Shown here: positions 16,775 to 26,352 of the stretch, piece by piece
Layout of the letters: every line of letters starts with the position of its first letter
Numbering within the stretch: position 1 is the stretch's first letter
Assembly: GCA_025350465.1 (NCBI GenBank)
Contig: JANXXU010000016.1
Coordinates: forward strand, 62,001-126,000
DNA length: 64,000 bases
Source of the DNA: Alphaproteobacteria bacterium
GTDB taxonomy: Bacteria; Pseudomonadota; Alphaproteobacteria; Micropepsales; Micropepsaceae
Reading direction: 5' to 3'
Position numbers and translations under genes: made by a program
Notes under the pieces: generated by a model
Database searches by the model: none
Told to the model about the DNA's origin: nothing
The model's input: the letters and a program-made list of their open reading frames with translations, nothing else

Positions 16775-17656
16775 TCAGTTCTTCTCGCTCGGCACCGCGG
16801 CGAGAAGGTTGCACCAGCCGCCGACCTGGCCCGCCGGCGGATAGCGCTCGGCAAAGCGCAGCGCCGCTAATTTTTCGGGCGCGACCCGTGTCCACACCAT
16901 CGAATTCTTGACGTCGGCGGCGGAAAACAATTTGCCCGCGAGCCGCGCGAAGAAGGGCTGCGCCGATGCGGGTGTGCCGTGGTTGGCGATGTGAATGTCG
17001 TCGCTCTCGAAGACGAGGCCCGAGCCGAGCAATACGCCGTCGCCGGCGCCACCCTCCCATTTGTCGACGTCCATGCCCGTGCCTTGCGCCGCTTCCTTTG
17101 CGTCGTCCCAATTGCCGATGCCGAGGATCGTTTGAGGTTTCGCCGGCCCGCCGCGCACAAAGGCATAAACGTAGGGTCCGAGATAGTTCGAGTGCGGTAC
17201 GTTTTTGCTCGCCGCGCCGAAGCGCCTGGCGGCAGCCATCATCTCGGCCATTGTGAGCGCCTCGACCGGCATTTTGGCGTCCACACTCATCGCCATCTCG
17301 CAGCGCGTCTCGGCGACGGCCAGCCCTTGGCCGAGATCGGCGATGCGCACTTCGCCGCGGCCGACGAGATCGAGCGCGCCCGCACCTTGGAAAATGTCCT
17401 TGGTGAAACCGCGCGCGTGGATCGTGAATTCGTAAGCGCCGTCCGCGCGCGCCGTGAGCCGCAACAGCATCGGGAAGGGGCCGCGCTTCTCGTCGCCGAT
17501 CGTCCCGAGATAGGCGCCGTCCCAATGCTCGGCCGAGCGCGGCATGCCGGCGACGATCGGGTCGACCGAGACGACGCGCCCGCACGCCGAAAGCATCTGC
17601 GACGCGCCGACGAGCGCGCATAGAACCGCAACCTTTGCCGATATCGCAGTGCGCAT
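16775..17656 (-). CDS. Lipoprotein, unknown
   Basis: About 293 residues starting MRTAISAKVAVLCALVG; LSAC near residue 25 is the lipobox. The mature part has mixed strands and helices and a Cys near the end (VGGWCNLLAA). No domain recognised. ATG 17656 has GAGAGAGG just upstream. It diverges from the membrane protein at 17779 with a shared ~120-bp promoter region. Confidence 0.62.
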   Translation of the reverse strand: MRTAISAKVAVLCALVGASQMLSACGRVVSVDPIVAGMPRSAEHWDGAYLGTIGDEKRGPFPMLLRLTARADGAYEFTIHARGFTKDIFQGAGALDLVGRGEVRIADLGQGLAVAETRCEMAMSVDAKMPVEALTMAEMMAAARRFGAASKNVPHSNYLGPYVYAFVRGGPAKPQTILGIGNWDDAKEAAQGTGMDVDKWEGGAGDGVLLGSGLVFESDDIHIANHGTPASAQPFFARLAGKLFSAADVKNSMVWTRVAPEKLAALRFAERYPPAGQVGGWCNLLAAVPSEKN

Positions 17657-17778
17657 CTTTGCCTCTCTCTCAACCGGCAAGCCGGGATGTCTGCTTTACT
17701 TATATGTTCCAAGTATCCCGTGCACAAACCCTGCGCTTGCCTCATGCTTGCTCGGTGCCAACGCCATCTGAGTTGATC

Positions 17779-18546
17779 ATGCGGACATCAAGTTTCTCCG
17801 GCGCCCTGACGCTCTCGGCGATTGCCTGCGCCGCGTACGTTGTCGCCGATGTGGCGCACGAGGGGTTCGGGCATGGCGGGGCCTGTTTGGCGCTCGGCGG
17901 CAAGCTCATCCTTCTCAGTACGACGTACGAGGATTGCAGCATCCACTCGCGCTTGATCGACGGCGCGGGACCGGTCGTCGGACTCGCGGTGGCATTGATC
18001 GCCTGGGCTACGCTGCGTATCGCGCCGCCGCGCTCTCCGGGATCGCGCGTCTTCCTCTGCCTCGTCTTCGCCTTCGCGGCGCTATGGAACGTCGGCTATA
18101 TGATCAAGTCGGGTCTGCTCGATCAGGGCGACTGGGCTTTTGTCATCGCCGGCCTCGAACCGAGTTTGCTTTGGCACGCGGGCCTGACCGTTCTTGGCGT
18201 CGCGTTATATGCCGGCACGATGCGCCTGTTGGGCGGTGCGATCGTCAGAGACCTGTCGGGCGGTGAGACGGACCGTCCGTTCGGCTTTGCCTTGACGGCG
18301 CTCGCGGCAGCCGGCGCGCTGTCGGCGCTCGCCGCCGCGTTCGACCCCAGAGGCGCCGCCACGATTTTCACCGATGCGTTGCCCTCGTCGCTGGGCTCGA
18401 TCGGTTTGCTCTGGGTAGGTTGGATGTTGAATAGGCGCCTGCCGAATCTTCGCATCGCCACTGCGCGATCGCCGGCTTGGCTCGCGACGGGCATTGCCTC
18501 GGCGCTGTTCTTCGTCGCCGTCCTCGGACCCGGCGTTAGGTTCTAA
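17779..18546 (+). CDS. Multi-helix membrane protein with HEGFGH motif
   Basis: 255 residues with about seven hydrophobic helices. The first ends in VADVAHEGFGHGGACLALGG and is followed by a Gly-rich DGAGPVVGLAVALIAW segment, which recalls site-2-protease-like membrane metalloproteases. However, the motif here is H-E-x-x-x-H rather than HExxH, and I see no clear NPDG, so peptidase activity is doubtful. ATG 17779 is preferred since the signal-like first helix begins there. Confidence 0.6.
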   Translation: MRTSSFSGALTLSAIACAAYVVADVAHEGFGHGGACLALGGKLILLSTTYEDCSIHSRLIDGAGPVVGLAVALIAWATLRIAPPRSPGSRVFLCLVFAFAALWNVGYMIKSGLLDQGDWAFVIAGLEPSLLWHAGLTVLGVALYAGTMRLLGGAIVRDLSGGETDRPFGFALTALAAAGALSALAAAFDPRGAATIFTDALPSSLGSIGLLWVGWMLNRRLPNLRIATARSPAWLATGIASALFFVAVLGPGVRF

Positions 18547-18547
18547 C

Positions 18548-18760
18548 TAAAAAGCCCGGGCATTGACGCCCGGGCCCTCTGGCTAGCGACCACGACGCTT
18601 GATTCAACTCTTGAGTTCGAGTTGTCAGATACGAGTGGGCGGGCGTAGGCTTTGAGTCGGGACGACCTCCTGACTCGTCTCGCCGCATAAAGCGCCCGGT
18701 TGGTCTCTTTGGATCAACCGGGCGTCTTCGTAACTGACTGCAGCGACTCGGCAACGCGCT
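18548..18760 (-). ncRNA. Candidate small RNA on minus strand
   Basis: Read on the minus strand this stretch ends in a textbook intrinsic terminator: arms GCCCGGGC (18554-18561 and 18568-18575) followed by TTTTT. Upstream in the same transcript are a strong hairpin with 10-bp arms CGCCCGGTTG/CAACCGGGCG (about 18692-18723) and a small stem GAGTC/GACTC whose loop contains AGGAGG. No convincing protein is encoded. This looks like a structured ~150-200-nt RNA; promoter and true 5' end are unknown. On the plus strand the same hairpins lack a T tail. Confidence 0.45.
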
Positions 18761-19194
18761 CCGATCGCGGACGAAGCGCTCTACGAGTGTGGCAAAATTG
18801 AATCAGCCACCGTTCTCCCGCGCGTGAGTTTTGAGTTTTCGTAGGTGCGAATCAAATCGCTTTCTAAACTCGCCCATCGAATCAATCGGCGTTGGGCAAC
18901 AGCCGAGATCGACCGGGGCAATCTTCTGGGCAAGACGCTGGGCGCTAGCGAGCGCGCGCGTTGAGATCGGAGGTTGAATGAATCAAAGAACCTTGGCGTG
19001 CGACCACTCGCGCCTCTCGCCGTGAGTAGCGACAGGAGTTGCTCCTCTGCAACGCGACCGTGGTCGTCGGTCTATCGGTAATGAACGGTTAACCACGAAA
19101 AGCGATGGTGACTGGAGCTCTTCCCACAACAGGCGGGGGGACAGGCTTGGCCAGCGCAAAAATCAACCACTTTCCCCAATCGGGAGGAGACTTC
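18761..19194. other. Non-coding stretch before porin gene
   Basis: About 430 bp without a supported gene. It holds the leader of the porin gene, ending in the strong ribosome-binding site GGGAGGAG (19182-19189). I see no other structure. Confidence 0.5.
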
Positions 19195-19890
19195 ATGCAA
19201 CGCAAAATCCCACTTCTCGCGTCAGTCGCAGTCGTTTGTTTGAGTTACGCCAGTGCGGCGAATGCCGGTCCGATGGGCCATTTCGCAGGTCCGAGCGCCG
19301 GCGTCTTCATCGGTTGGGCGCATGTCATGGGCCAGATCGACGACGTCAATCCGAACTACGCGAACAACTCGGGCTTTCAGGATGTAAAGAGCACCGACGG
19401 TTACCTGCTTGGCGGCCACCTTGGCTATGATTGGCAGTTCGACGGCTCATGGCTCGCCGGCCTCGAAACCAGCGTGGCAGAAGTCACAACGGACACAAAC
19501 GGCTGCGACGCGGCCGGGTGCCGCGATGGCGGTGAGGGCGGACAGCCGAACTTGGCCTATCAAATGAAGAGCATCTTCAAGCTGCGTGCCCGCGTCGGCT
19601 TTCTCATCATGCCTGACTCGCTGTTGTACGGCGCTGCCGGATTTGCGCTCGCCGGCGTGCAAACGCTTCATCACGACAATTCCGAGGGCGATGGCACGAC
19701 ACGCATCTTCGACGGCTACACACTGGCCGCCGGCGTGCAACATACCCTCTCAGAGCATGCCGATGTGCGTTTTGAGGTGTCTTACGACCACTTCGGCAGC
19801 AAACATTGGACCGACAACTTTGGTGAGACTTTCGGAGCCGAACCCACCGATATCACCGTGTCGCTCGGCGCCGTATGGCACCTCGACTGA
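19195..19890 (+). CDS. Omp25/31-like outer-membrane beta-barrel protein
   Basis: 231 residues. Signal peptide ~1-22 (LASVAVVCLSYASAANA), then alternating strands with GYLLGGHLGYDWQFDGSWLAG, KLRARVGFL and a C-terminal strand ending in an aromatic-rich pattern (VSLGAVWHLD). This is the plan of small eight-stranded barrels of the Omp25/31 or Opa-like group of Alphaproteobacteria. A central Cys pair (NGCDAAGCRDGG) is an unusual surface-loop feature. ATG 19195 follows GGGAGGAG. A strong terminator closes the unit. Confidence 0.82.
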   Translation: MQRKIPLLASVAVVCLSYASAANAGPMGHFAGPSAGVFIGWAHVMGQIDDVNPNYANNSGFQDVKSTDGYLLGGHLGYDWQFDGSWLAGLETSVAEVTTDTNGCDAAGCRDGGEGGQPNLAYQMKSIFKLRARVGFLIMPDSLLYGAAGFALAGVQTLHHDNSEGDGTTRIFDGYTLAAGVQHTLSEHADVRFEVSYDHFGSKHWTDNFGETFGAEPTDITVSLGAVWHLD

Positions 19891-19915
19891 GTTTGCATAC
19901 ACCTTAGAGTCCTCG

Positions 19916-19943
19916 GGAGAGCGCGACGCGCTCTCCTTTTTTT
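19916..19943 (+). terminator. Intrinsic terminator of porin gene
   Basis: Perfect 9-bp stem GGAGAGCGC/GCGCTCTCC with a GAC loop, followed by seven T. Confidence 0.95.
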
Positions 19944-20020
19944 GTCCTTGCCTCCATAAAAGTGCGAAGATTTTCTGAGTCGGCGACTCGCGAGGGGTCG
20001 CTCGGTGATGGAGCAGCGTC

Positions 20021-21697
20021 ATGATGCAAGCTCAGAGCGAGGCTCGCACGACCTTCGATCCCCTTGCAGGCATCCGGCGCGAGCTTGAGAAGCTCTCGGC
20101 GCTTTCTCTTTGCCGCCAAGGCCTGCCTGTCTATTACGCCGCGCTTTTGACGGATCGCGAAGAGCTTTTGCGCGTCGCCGCAATGTGTGCGCTCCTCGAA
20201 CTTGCCGTTCTGAAACCAGACCACTGGGATCTCGCTGTCGAGATGTCCCGGCACGATGCTGTTAAGATCCGCGCCTTCAAATTCTTCATGGCGCGCTACG
20301 AATATGATCTCGCGGCAAACGTGGCCGAGGCGCCGTCGGCCGGCGGCGACGCGGTTCGTGTCGAGCGCATGCGCGCCGAGCACCGGCGCGACCTTCACGC
20401 CTGCCTGAGCCACGACCGCAAATTGTTCTTGGCCGCCGGCTCGGTCGAACATCTGTACGACGCTCAGCGCACTGCAGACGTCGTCGGCGGTTGGCGTGAT
20501 GCAATACCCTGGGCCGTCACCACGATCCTGGCGCAGCCCGCCGACCCGCGTGGGCCTTATCTTCTCTTCGGCTACCTTTTCGACGCCAACCAAATCGAAC
20601 TCGTCGAACAGCTGTGCGACACCTTCCAATCCGCCGGCGTGTACCCACGCGAGACGACGATCTTCCGTGCCTTCATCCTTATGCGGAAGGGGCGCGCAAA
20701 GGACGCGATTAAGACGCTCGATGCCCTGCCGTGGCGCGATCTAAACAATAATCTGAAGAGTTTATTTTTTCGCGCCAAGGCGCAGTCGCACGAAGCGCTC
20801 GAACAATACCGCCCTGCCTATCAAAACTACGTTCAGTTGAATGATGTTGGCGCCCCGACTGAGTCCGCCAACCTGACGGTCGGCAAACGATTTTTGGACA
20901 ATTTAGAGTACGAGATTCCTGAATTGCCGCCGGACGATCGGCGAACGTCGCATTTCATGATGGTCGGTTTCCCGCGTTCCGGCACCACGCTCTTGGAAAA
21001 CGCGCTCGCGGCGCATCCGCAGATCGAGACGTTTGAGGAGATCCCTTCCTTCGCGCGTGCCGTCAATCTCATCGATCGGTTTGCGAAGCCGGGCGAAAAT
21101 GTTCCGGCAAACGTGGCCTTGAGCGCGCGGCGGCGGTATTACGAGGAGATGGATCGCCGGGCCCAAAAGGCATCCGCACGCGTCTTCGTCGACAAGCTGC
21201 CGCTCAATGCCTCGGCGATCAAATTCTTGGAAAAGCTTCTGCCGGGCAAGCGTTACGTCTTTTCGATCCGCCATCCCTACGACGTCGTCCTGAGCTGTTT
21301 TCGTCAACACTTCGCGCGAAACAAGGCGATGGACAATTTTCGCCGCTTTCCGGAAGCGTGCCGCTTTTACGACTTTGTGATGTCGCAGTGGTTTGACGTT
21401 TTCAGCCTCGAGGAGCGGGATCGCGTTTGCTACGTTCGCTACGAGGAGCTCGTCGGCGATTTCAAATCCACCACGAGCCGCGTTCTGGATTTTCTTGGTA
21501 CTGCTTGGGACGAGCGAGTGTTGGATTTTGCCACTCTGGCGGAACGCCGGTCGGCGAATACGCCGAGCTATCAAAAGGTGCGCGGCGGCTTGAGCCTCGG
21601 TGTGCAATCGTCGTGGCGCAACTACGAATTCTTGTTCAAAGGAGAAGAGGCGGCCCTCCTGGGGCGCTGGGCCAAGCATTTCGGATATTCGACCTGA
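20021..21697 (+). CDS. TPR-sulfotransferase
   Basis: 558 residues. The first ~300 are helical and TPR-like (paired helices such as GRAKDAIKTLDALPW). The C-terminal half is a sulfotransferase domain: VGFPRSGTTLLENALA near residue 318 is the 5'-phosphosulfate loop that binds PAPS, and FSIRHPYDVVLSCFRQHF near residue 425 is the 3'-phosphate motif. It should transfer sulfate from PAPS to a protein or carbohydrate acceptor. No signal peptide. Single gene with a terminator upstream. Confidence 0.86.
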   Translation: MMQAQSEARTTFDPLAGIRRELEKLSALSLCRQGLPVYYAALLTDREELLRVAAMCALLELAVLKPDHWDLAVEMSRHDAVKIRAFKFFMARYEYDLAANVAEAPSAGGDAVRVERMRAEHRRDLHACLSHDRKLFLAAGSVEHLYDAQRTADVVGGWRDAIPWAVTTILAQPADPRGPYLLFGYLFDANQIELVEQLCDTFQSAGVYPRETTIFRAFILMRKGRAKDAIKTLDALPWRDLNNNLKSLFFRAKAQSHEALEQYRPAYQNYVQLNDVGAPTESANLTVGKRFLDNLEYEIPELPPDDRRTSHFMMVGFPRSGTTLLENALAAHPQIETFEEIPSFARAVNLIDRFAKPGENVPANVALSARRRYYEEMDRRAQKASARVFVDKLPLNASAIKFLEKLLPGKRYVFSIRHPYDVVLSCFRQHFARNKAMDNFRRFPEACRFYDFVMSQWFDVFSLEERDRVCYVRYEELVGDFKSTTSRVLDFLGTAWDERVLDFATLAERRSANTPSYQKVRGGLSLGVQSSWRNYEFLFKGEEAALLGRWAKHFGYST

Positions 21698-21769
21698 CTT
21701 CGTCCTCGGGTCCGCCGGTCTTTCGCATCGCATCAGGTTGGTGACTCAGTGTACCTCGTTTAAGCTCGC

Positions 21770-23704
21770 TTGCCTCGCTTCGTGTCCGCCTTCGCGAGAC
21801 CCTCGCCACCGTTGTTGAGTCCCCCCGCCTTGCACCATTTCATCGACCAGATTCTCGCCTTCATCAGCGCGCACCCGGGGTGGGCGGCCGTCATCATCGG
21901 CCTGACCGCGTTCGGCGAATCGTTCGCCTTCTTGAGCCTCATCTTTCCCGGTACCGCTTTGCTCGTGGCCGCGGGCGCTTTGGCGGCTGTGGGCACCATC
22001 GAGCCCGTGTCGGCCATTCTCGCCGGCATCATCGGGGCGACGCTCGGCGACAGCGTGTCGTTCTGGATCGGTCAGCGCTTCGGCCCGCTGTTGCCGAGCC
22101 TCTGGCCGTTCCGCGGTCATCCCGAAATGCTGAAGCGCGGCACCGATTTCTTCGAGCGTCACGGCAGCATGAGCGTATTCATCGGCCGCTTCTTCGGACC
22201 GGTGCGCGCCGTCATCCCGCTCGCCGCCGGCATGATGCACATGCCGGTCTGGCGCTTCACCGTCGCCAATGTTCTCTCGGCCGCGATTTGGGCGCCGGCG
22301 CTCGTTCTCTCGGGCATGTTCTTGAGCCGCGAGCTCGGCGGCGGCGACATCGAGGACAAGATCTTCATCGGCGCCGTCGTCCTCGGCGTGGCCATTCCTC
22401 TGTTCCTGTGGGTTCGCTCGCGCCTGGCAAAGCGAGGCAGCGCCGCGTCATGGCCGCTCGTCGTCTCGTTCGCCAATCCCTTCGCGTCCGTTTGGCCGCG
22501 CGACGTCGTCCTCACCCGCGAGCAAACGCATGCGGTCGTCGCGAGCTATCTGGGCTGGACCCTCGACGCCTTCGACTTCTTTCTCTTCGTTTTCGTGATG
22601 AAAGACGTGGCGAGCGAATTCGGCACGGACGTCACGACCGTGTCGTGGGCGATTTTGTTGACCTTGGCGTTTCGCCCGCTCGGCGCTTTTATCTTCGGGC
22701 GGGCGGCTGACCGCTGGGGGCGCCGGCCGACGCTGATGGTCGATATTATTCTGTTCGCAAGCCTCGAAGCCGCGGCGGGCTTCGCGCCCAGCCTCGCGAT
22801 CTTCTTCGTGCTGCGCGCGCTCTTCGGCATTGCCATGGGCGGGGAGTGGGGCGTGGGCTCGTCGCTGGCGATGGAGACGATCCCGCCCAAGGCACGCGGC
22901 TTTGTTTCAGGGTTGCTGCAGTCGGGCTATCCGACCGGCTATCTTTTGGCCTCGATCGTCTATGCGTTGTTCTTTCCGCTCCTCGGCTGGCGCGGCATGT
23001 TTTTCGTCGGCGTACTTCCCGCGCTGCTCGTGCTCTACATCCGCCGCAGCGTCTCGGAGTCGCCGCATTGGCAGGCGAGGGCCGCCGGCGCTTCGCACTC
23101 GATCGTCCGTGTGCTGAAGGAGCATTGGCGCTTGGCGCTCTATGCCGTCGCGCTGATGACCGCGTTCAACTTCCTGTCGCATGGCACGCAGGATCTCTAT
23201 CCGACGTTCCTGCGCGTGCAGCACGGTTTTTCTTCCCAGACCGTCGGCGCGATCGCCATCATCTACAATATCGGCGCCATTCTGGGCGGCATCGCTTGCG
23301 GCGCCTTGTCGGAACGCCTCGGGCGGCGGCGCATCATGGTGACGGCGTCGCTTCTGACGCTGCTTGTGCTGCCGTTATTTGCGTTCGGCACCGGCCCCGT
23401 GATGCTCGCCGTCGGTGCCTTTCTGATGCAGGTCGCGGTGCAGGGCGCCTGGGGCGTTGTTCCGGCGCACTTGAACGAGCTTTCGCCGGATCAAGCACGC
23501 GGCACGTTCCCGGGCGTCGTTTATCAGCTCGGCAATTTCTTCGCCTCGAGCAACGCGGTCATCCAAACGAGCCTCGCCGAACATTTCGACAAGAATTACG
23601 GCGTCGCCTTCGCGCTGGTCGTGGCGCTCGCCGCCATCGCCATTGCCGTCCTGGCGCCGCTCGGCCGCGAAGCCCGAGGCGAACCCCTCGGCACGCCGCG
23701 CTGA
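21770..23704 (+). CDS. DedA-MFS fusion membrane protein
   Basis: About 644 residues (start uncertain: TTG 21770, GTG 21782 or a later TTG; no in-frame ATG near). Residues ~20-215 are a DedA/SNARE-associated domain: GESFAFLSLIFPGTALLVAAG near 45-65 and FIGRFFGPVRAVIPLAAGM near 135-153 are its conserved membrane-reentrant regions. Residues ~245-640 are a 12-helix MFS transporter: GRAADRWGRRPTL is the loop 2-3 motif, GGEWGVGSSLAMETIP and SESPHWQ resemble organic-acid/sialate:H+ symporters. DedA proteins act in lipid scrambling and proton-dependent fitness. A continuous frame joins the two domains through a short cytoplasmic linker, so it appears to be a true fusion. Confidence 0.8.
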   Translation: MPRFVSAFARPSPPLLSPPALHHFIDQILAFISAHPGWAAVIIGLTAFGESFAFLSLIFPGTALLVAAGALAAVGTIEPVSAILAGIIGATLGDSVSFWIGQRFGPLLPSLWPFRGHPEMLKRGTDFFERHGSMSVFIGRFFGPVRAVIPLAAGMMHMPVWRFTVANVLSAAIWAPALVLSGMFLSRELGGGDIEDKIFIGAVVLGVAIPLFLWVRSRLAKRGSAASWPLVVSFANPFASVWPRDVVLTREQTHAVVASYLGWTLDAFDFFLFVFVMKDVASEFGTDVTTVSWAILLTLAFRPLGAFIFGRAADRWGRRPTLMVDIILFASLEAAAGFAPSLAIFFVLRALFGIAMGGEWGVGSSLAMETIPPKARGFVSGLLQSGYPTGYLLASIVYALFFPLLGWRGMFFVGVLPALLVLYIRRSVSESPHWQARAAGASHSIVRVLKEHWRLALYAVALMTAFNFLSHGTQDLYPTFLRVQHGFSSQTVGAIAIIYNIGAILGGIACGALSERLGRRRIMVTASLLTLLVLPLFAFGTGPVMLAVGAFLMQVAVQGAWGVVPAHLNELSPDQARGTFPGVVYQLGNFFASSNAVIQTSLAEHFDKNYGVAFALVVALAAIAIAVLAPLGREARGEPLGTPR

Positions 23705-24091
23705 GCGTCTGTGTTCAGCGATGTCATCGTGCGATCCAGCGCAACGCGCTCGCGGGATCGCCGGCCGGCGCCAGAAAGCCGCCGGTGAAGACCATCGCCG
23801 CCGCAGCCATCTGCATGTGTCCCGCGTCAAGATCGAAGGAGCAAAAGCCGCACTGCAGCGGCTAATTCCCAAGAGATTGGTCTAGCCCTGTGCGTGCTTC
23901 GAAGGGGAAGAGAGAAAGGCGCGTCCGCTCAACGCGCGGCTGCGGCGGTGGCCCCCATTTGACCAACGTCGCCGACGAAGAACGGCTGCGTGCCGTCTCG
24001 TGAGGCAAACCCTTCACGATCGAAGATAATGATGCAGCGTTGCCTACACTTGCGCTAGTCTCGTCTCAAGGAAGAGGGCGGGGGGAGAGCG
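23705..24091. other. Non-coding stretch with S9-peptidase scrap
   Basis: No gene supported. At 23968-24001 the bases read VADEERLRAVS and then a stop, matching VDEERLHAVSP within the S9 peptidase encoded downstream (around 25902-25932). This suggests a decayed partial copy. The rest holds the leader of the peptidase gene, ending in a purine-rich ribosome-binding site. Confidence 0.4.
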
Positions 24092-26158
24092 ATGCGCAAG
24101 AGTCTCGCATCGTGCGTTCGCGCATCGGTTTTTGTTTGCACTGTGGCGTTTTCGGCGGCGTCGCCGGCGCATGCCGACGCGGCGTTACCCATCGACGTTT
24201 ACGCGGCCGCACCGAATGCGAGCTCCGTGACCCTTTCCCCCGACGGCAGCCACATCGCGATGGTGCAGCCGCTCTCGGGCGTGGCGACCGTCGTCGTCTA
24301 TTCGACCGCGGGCAACGGCCACTGCTCGTTCGTGCCTGAGGATGTGACAGCCACGGGCGTGAGGTGGGCCGGCCCCGAACATGTGTTCGTCGACATACTC
24401 GGCAAATCGAGATGGCACGGCTACGTGCCCTGGGAAGCCACTGAGAAACCAATCCCCGTCCGGTTCCGCAGTGGAGAATATTTGTCGCGGCGTTGGGCGG
24501 GATCGATTCTGATCAAATCGGATTGCACGAATCCGAAGATGATGTCAGGCGCCGAACTCGGAGAATTCTTGGGCTCTGTGCCGAACGACGAGCGGCACTT
24601 CTTTGTCGGCTTAGGCACCAGACTTGGCTATGTCCTTTACAATGTCGATGCCGAGACCGGTCTGCCGACCATTGTTCACACGTATGGCTTAGAGACGCTC
24701 GAAAGCCCATCGACATCAGAGCTTTTGCTCGATCAAACGGGGACCGTCAGAGTGCGCATCGGAACGGTTGCGGCGAAGCAGCCTGAGCGCCCCAGAGACT
24801 TCGACTTTGTGATTCTGGCGCAATTGGCCGGATCGAAGGATTGGCAAGAAGTATATCGCTATCACAGCCGCCCCTTCGTACGTGACGAACGCGAGTTGGA
24901 CGTCGCCGGTTTTGGCGATGACCCGAACGTTGTCTACGGCGTGTCCCGCAACGGCGGCGATCATTGGACCGCGTATCCCTTGGACCTCAGGACCAAGCAG
25001 CTCGGAGCGCCTCTTTTCCCGGACGAGAAGTTCGATGCGGCGGGCTTTTTCTTCGAACCCACAACCAACCGTGTCGTCGGCGTCGAATTCAAGACGCCGG
25101 CCGGCACCAAGGTCGATTGGCTCGATCGCGGCTGGCAGCAGATCTATGCCGACTTGCAGGCAACGTTCGAAGGCGAGGAAGTGGTCATCACCTCGGCGAC
25201 GCGGGACCGGAAGAAGTTGACGGTGCTTGTCACCGGTAGCGCCAATCCAGCCGGCGATTATTACCTCGTCGATCTCAGCCTTCCTCAAGCGACCAAGATC
25301 GGCAGCGCCTATCCGGCGATCACGTCGGGCGTCAACGCGCCACCGAAAGTGATCGCTTACAAAGCGCGCGACGGATTGGCGATGCCGGCTTACCTCACGC
25401 TGCCGGCCGGGTCCGCGCCAAAGGCGATGCCGTTGGTCGTCTTGCCGCATGGTGCGCCGCGCGACGAGCCCGGCTTCGATTGGCTGAGCGAATTTCTGGC
25501 TTCGCGCGGCTATGCTGTTCTCCAACCCGAGTACCGGGGATCGGAAGGCTTCGGGCGCGTCTTCGCCGATGCCGGCCGCAATCAGTGGGGCGCGGCCACC
25601 CAGAACGACATCTCCGACGGCGTCAAATTTCTCGTCGACCAGGGCATCGCCGATCCGAAGCGGCTGGCGATCTTGGGTTGGTCGTTTGGCGGCTATTCGG
25701 CGATGGCGGGCCTGGCCTTCACGCCTGATCTCTATCGCTGCGGCGTTTCGATCTCCGGGTATTCAGACGTGATGGCGATGGCCTCCTATCAGCAATATGC
25801 GCCCTTTCAACAATCTTCGCAGTTCGCCTGGCCCAGCGATTGGTGGCCGCGCCTCACCGATCACGACGCCTGGAGCGGCCCGCGTTTGTCCAATGCCGTC
25901 GACGAAGAGCGGCTGCATGCCGTCTCACCCGTATTGCATGCCGAGCGCATCGTCGCGCCGCTGCTGCTTATTCACGCCAAGGGCGACAAGCTTGTGCCGA
26001 TCGCCCAGAGCGAAGAAATGGCCGATGCACTGAAGAAGCGCGGTAAGCCTTACGACTTTGTCGCATTAGACAGCGAAGACCACGCGCTCGACGATCCCGC
26101 CACGCGCAAAGCGGTGTTGCAGGCCGTCGAACCATTCTTGGCCAAGTGTATGAAGTAA
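24092..26158 (+). CDS. Secreted prolyl-oligopeptidase family (S9) peptidase
   Basis: 688 residues. Signal peptide ~1-28 (ends SPAHADA). Residues ~35-430 form the propeller-like N-terminal region; the C-terminal alpha/beta-hydrolase has ILGWSFGGYSAMAGLAF (nucleophilic Ser, GxSxGG), HAKGDKLVPIAQSEE (Asp) and DSEDHAL (His). It should cleave short peptides, likely dipeptidyl- or acylaminoacyl-peptidase-like, in the periplasm. A GGGGGGAG sequence precedes ATG 24092. Single gene. Confidence 0.86.
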   Translation: MRKSLASCVRASVFVCTVAFSAASPAHADAALPIDVYAAAPNASSVTLSPDGSHIAMVQPLSGVATVVVYSTAGNGHCSFVPEDVTATGVRWAGPEHVFVDILGKSRWHGYVPWEATEKPIPVRFRSGEYLSRRWAGSILIKSDCTNPKMMSGAELGEFLGSVPNDERHFFVGLGTRLGYVLYNVDAETGLPTIVHTYGLETLESPSTSELLLDQTGTVRVRIGTVAAKQPERPRDFDFVILAQLAGSKDWQEVYRYHSRPFVRDERELDVAGFGDDPNVVYGVSRNGGDHWTAYPLDLRTKQLGAPLFPDEKFDAAGFFFEPTTNRVVGVEFKTPAGTKVDWLDRGWQQIYADLQATFEGEEVVITSATRDRKKLTVLVTGSANPAGDYYLVDLSLPQATKIGSAYPAITSGVNAPPKVIAYKARDGLAMPAYLTLPAGSAPKAMPLVVLPHGAPRDEPGFDWLSEFLASRGYAVLQPEYRGSEGFGRVFADAGRNQWGAATQNDISDGVKFLVDQGIADPKRLAILGWSFGGYSAMAGLAFTPDLYRCGVSISGYSDVMAMASYQQYAPFQQSSQFAWPSDWWPRLTDHDAWSGPRLSNAVDEERLHAVSPVLHAERIVAPLLLIHAKGDKLVPIAQSEEMADALKKRGKPYDFVALDSEDHALDDPATRKAVLQAVEPFLAKCMK

Positions 26159-26298
26159 GTGTCGCGCGGCGCGGCGGCGTCGCGACATCGCAGCTGCCGG
26201 ATCGCCAAAGGAGGCCGCACGGCCGATCCTTCCCGAACGACGCGCCGACACGGTGACCGTCGTTCGCTCAGTCGAACTCGCCTCGCGTGCGCCTCGCC

Positions 26299-26350
26299 GC
26301 TCGCTGACGTTCGGGTCGCGCCACCTTGCCGCTCGATCAGAGAAGATCCC
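26299..26350. repeat. Partial, degenerate copy of the palindromic repeat
   Basis: CTCGCCGCTCGCTGACGTTC followed by a CCACCTT block matches the right-hand third of copies A and B. The poly-C/poly-G arms have decayed, so it no longer forms a strong hairpin. Confidence 0.55.
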
Positions 26351-26352
26351 GC

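Noticed and set aside
18536-18754. Leftward 72-residue frame over the hairpin region
   Set aside because: No ribosome-binding site, no fold-like pattern, and it spans the terminator hairpin; better read as non-coding RNA.
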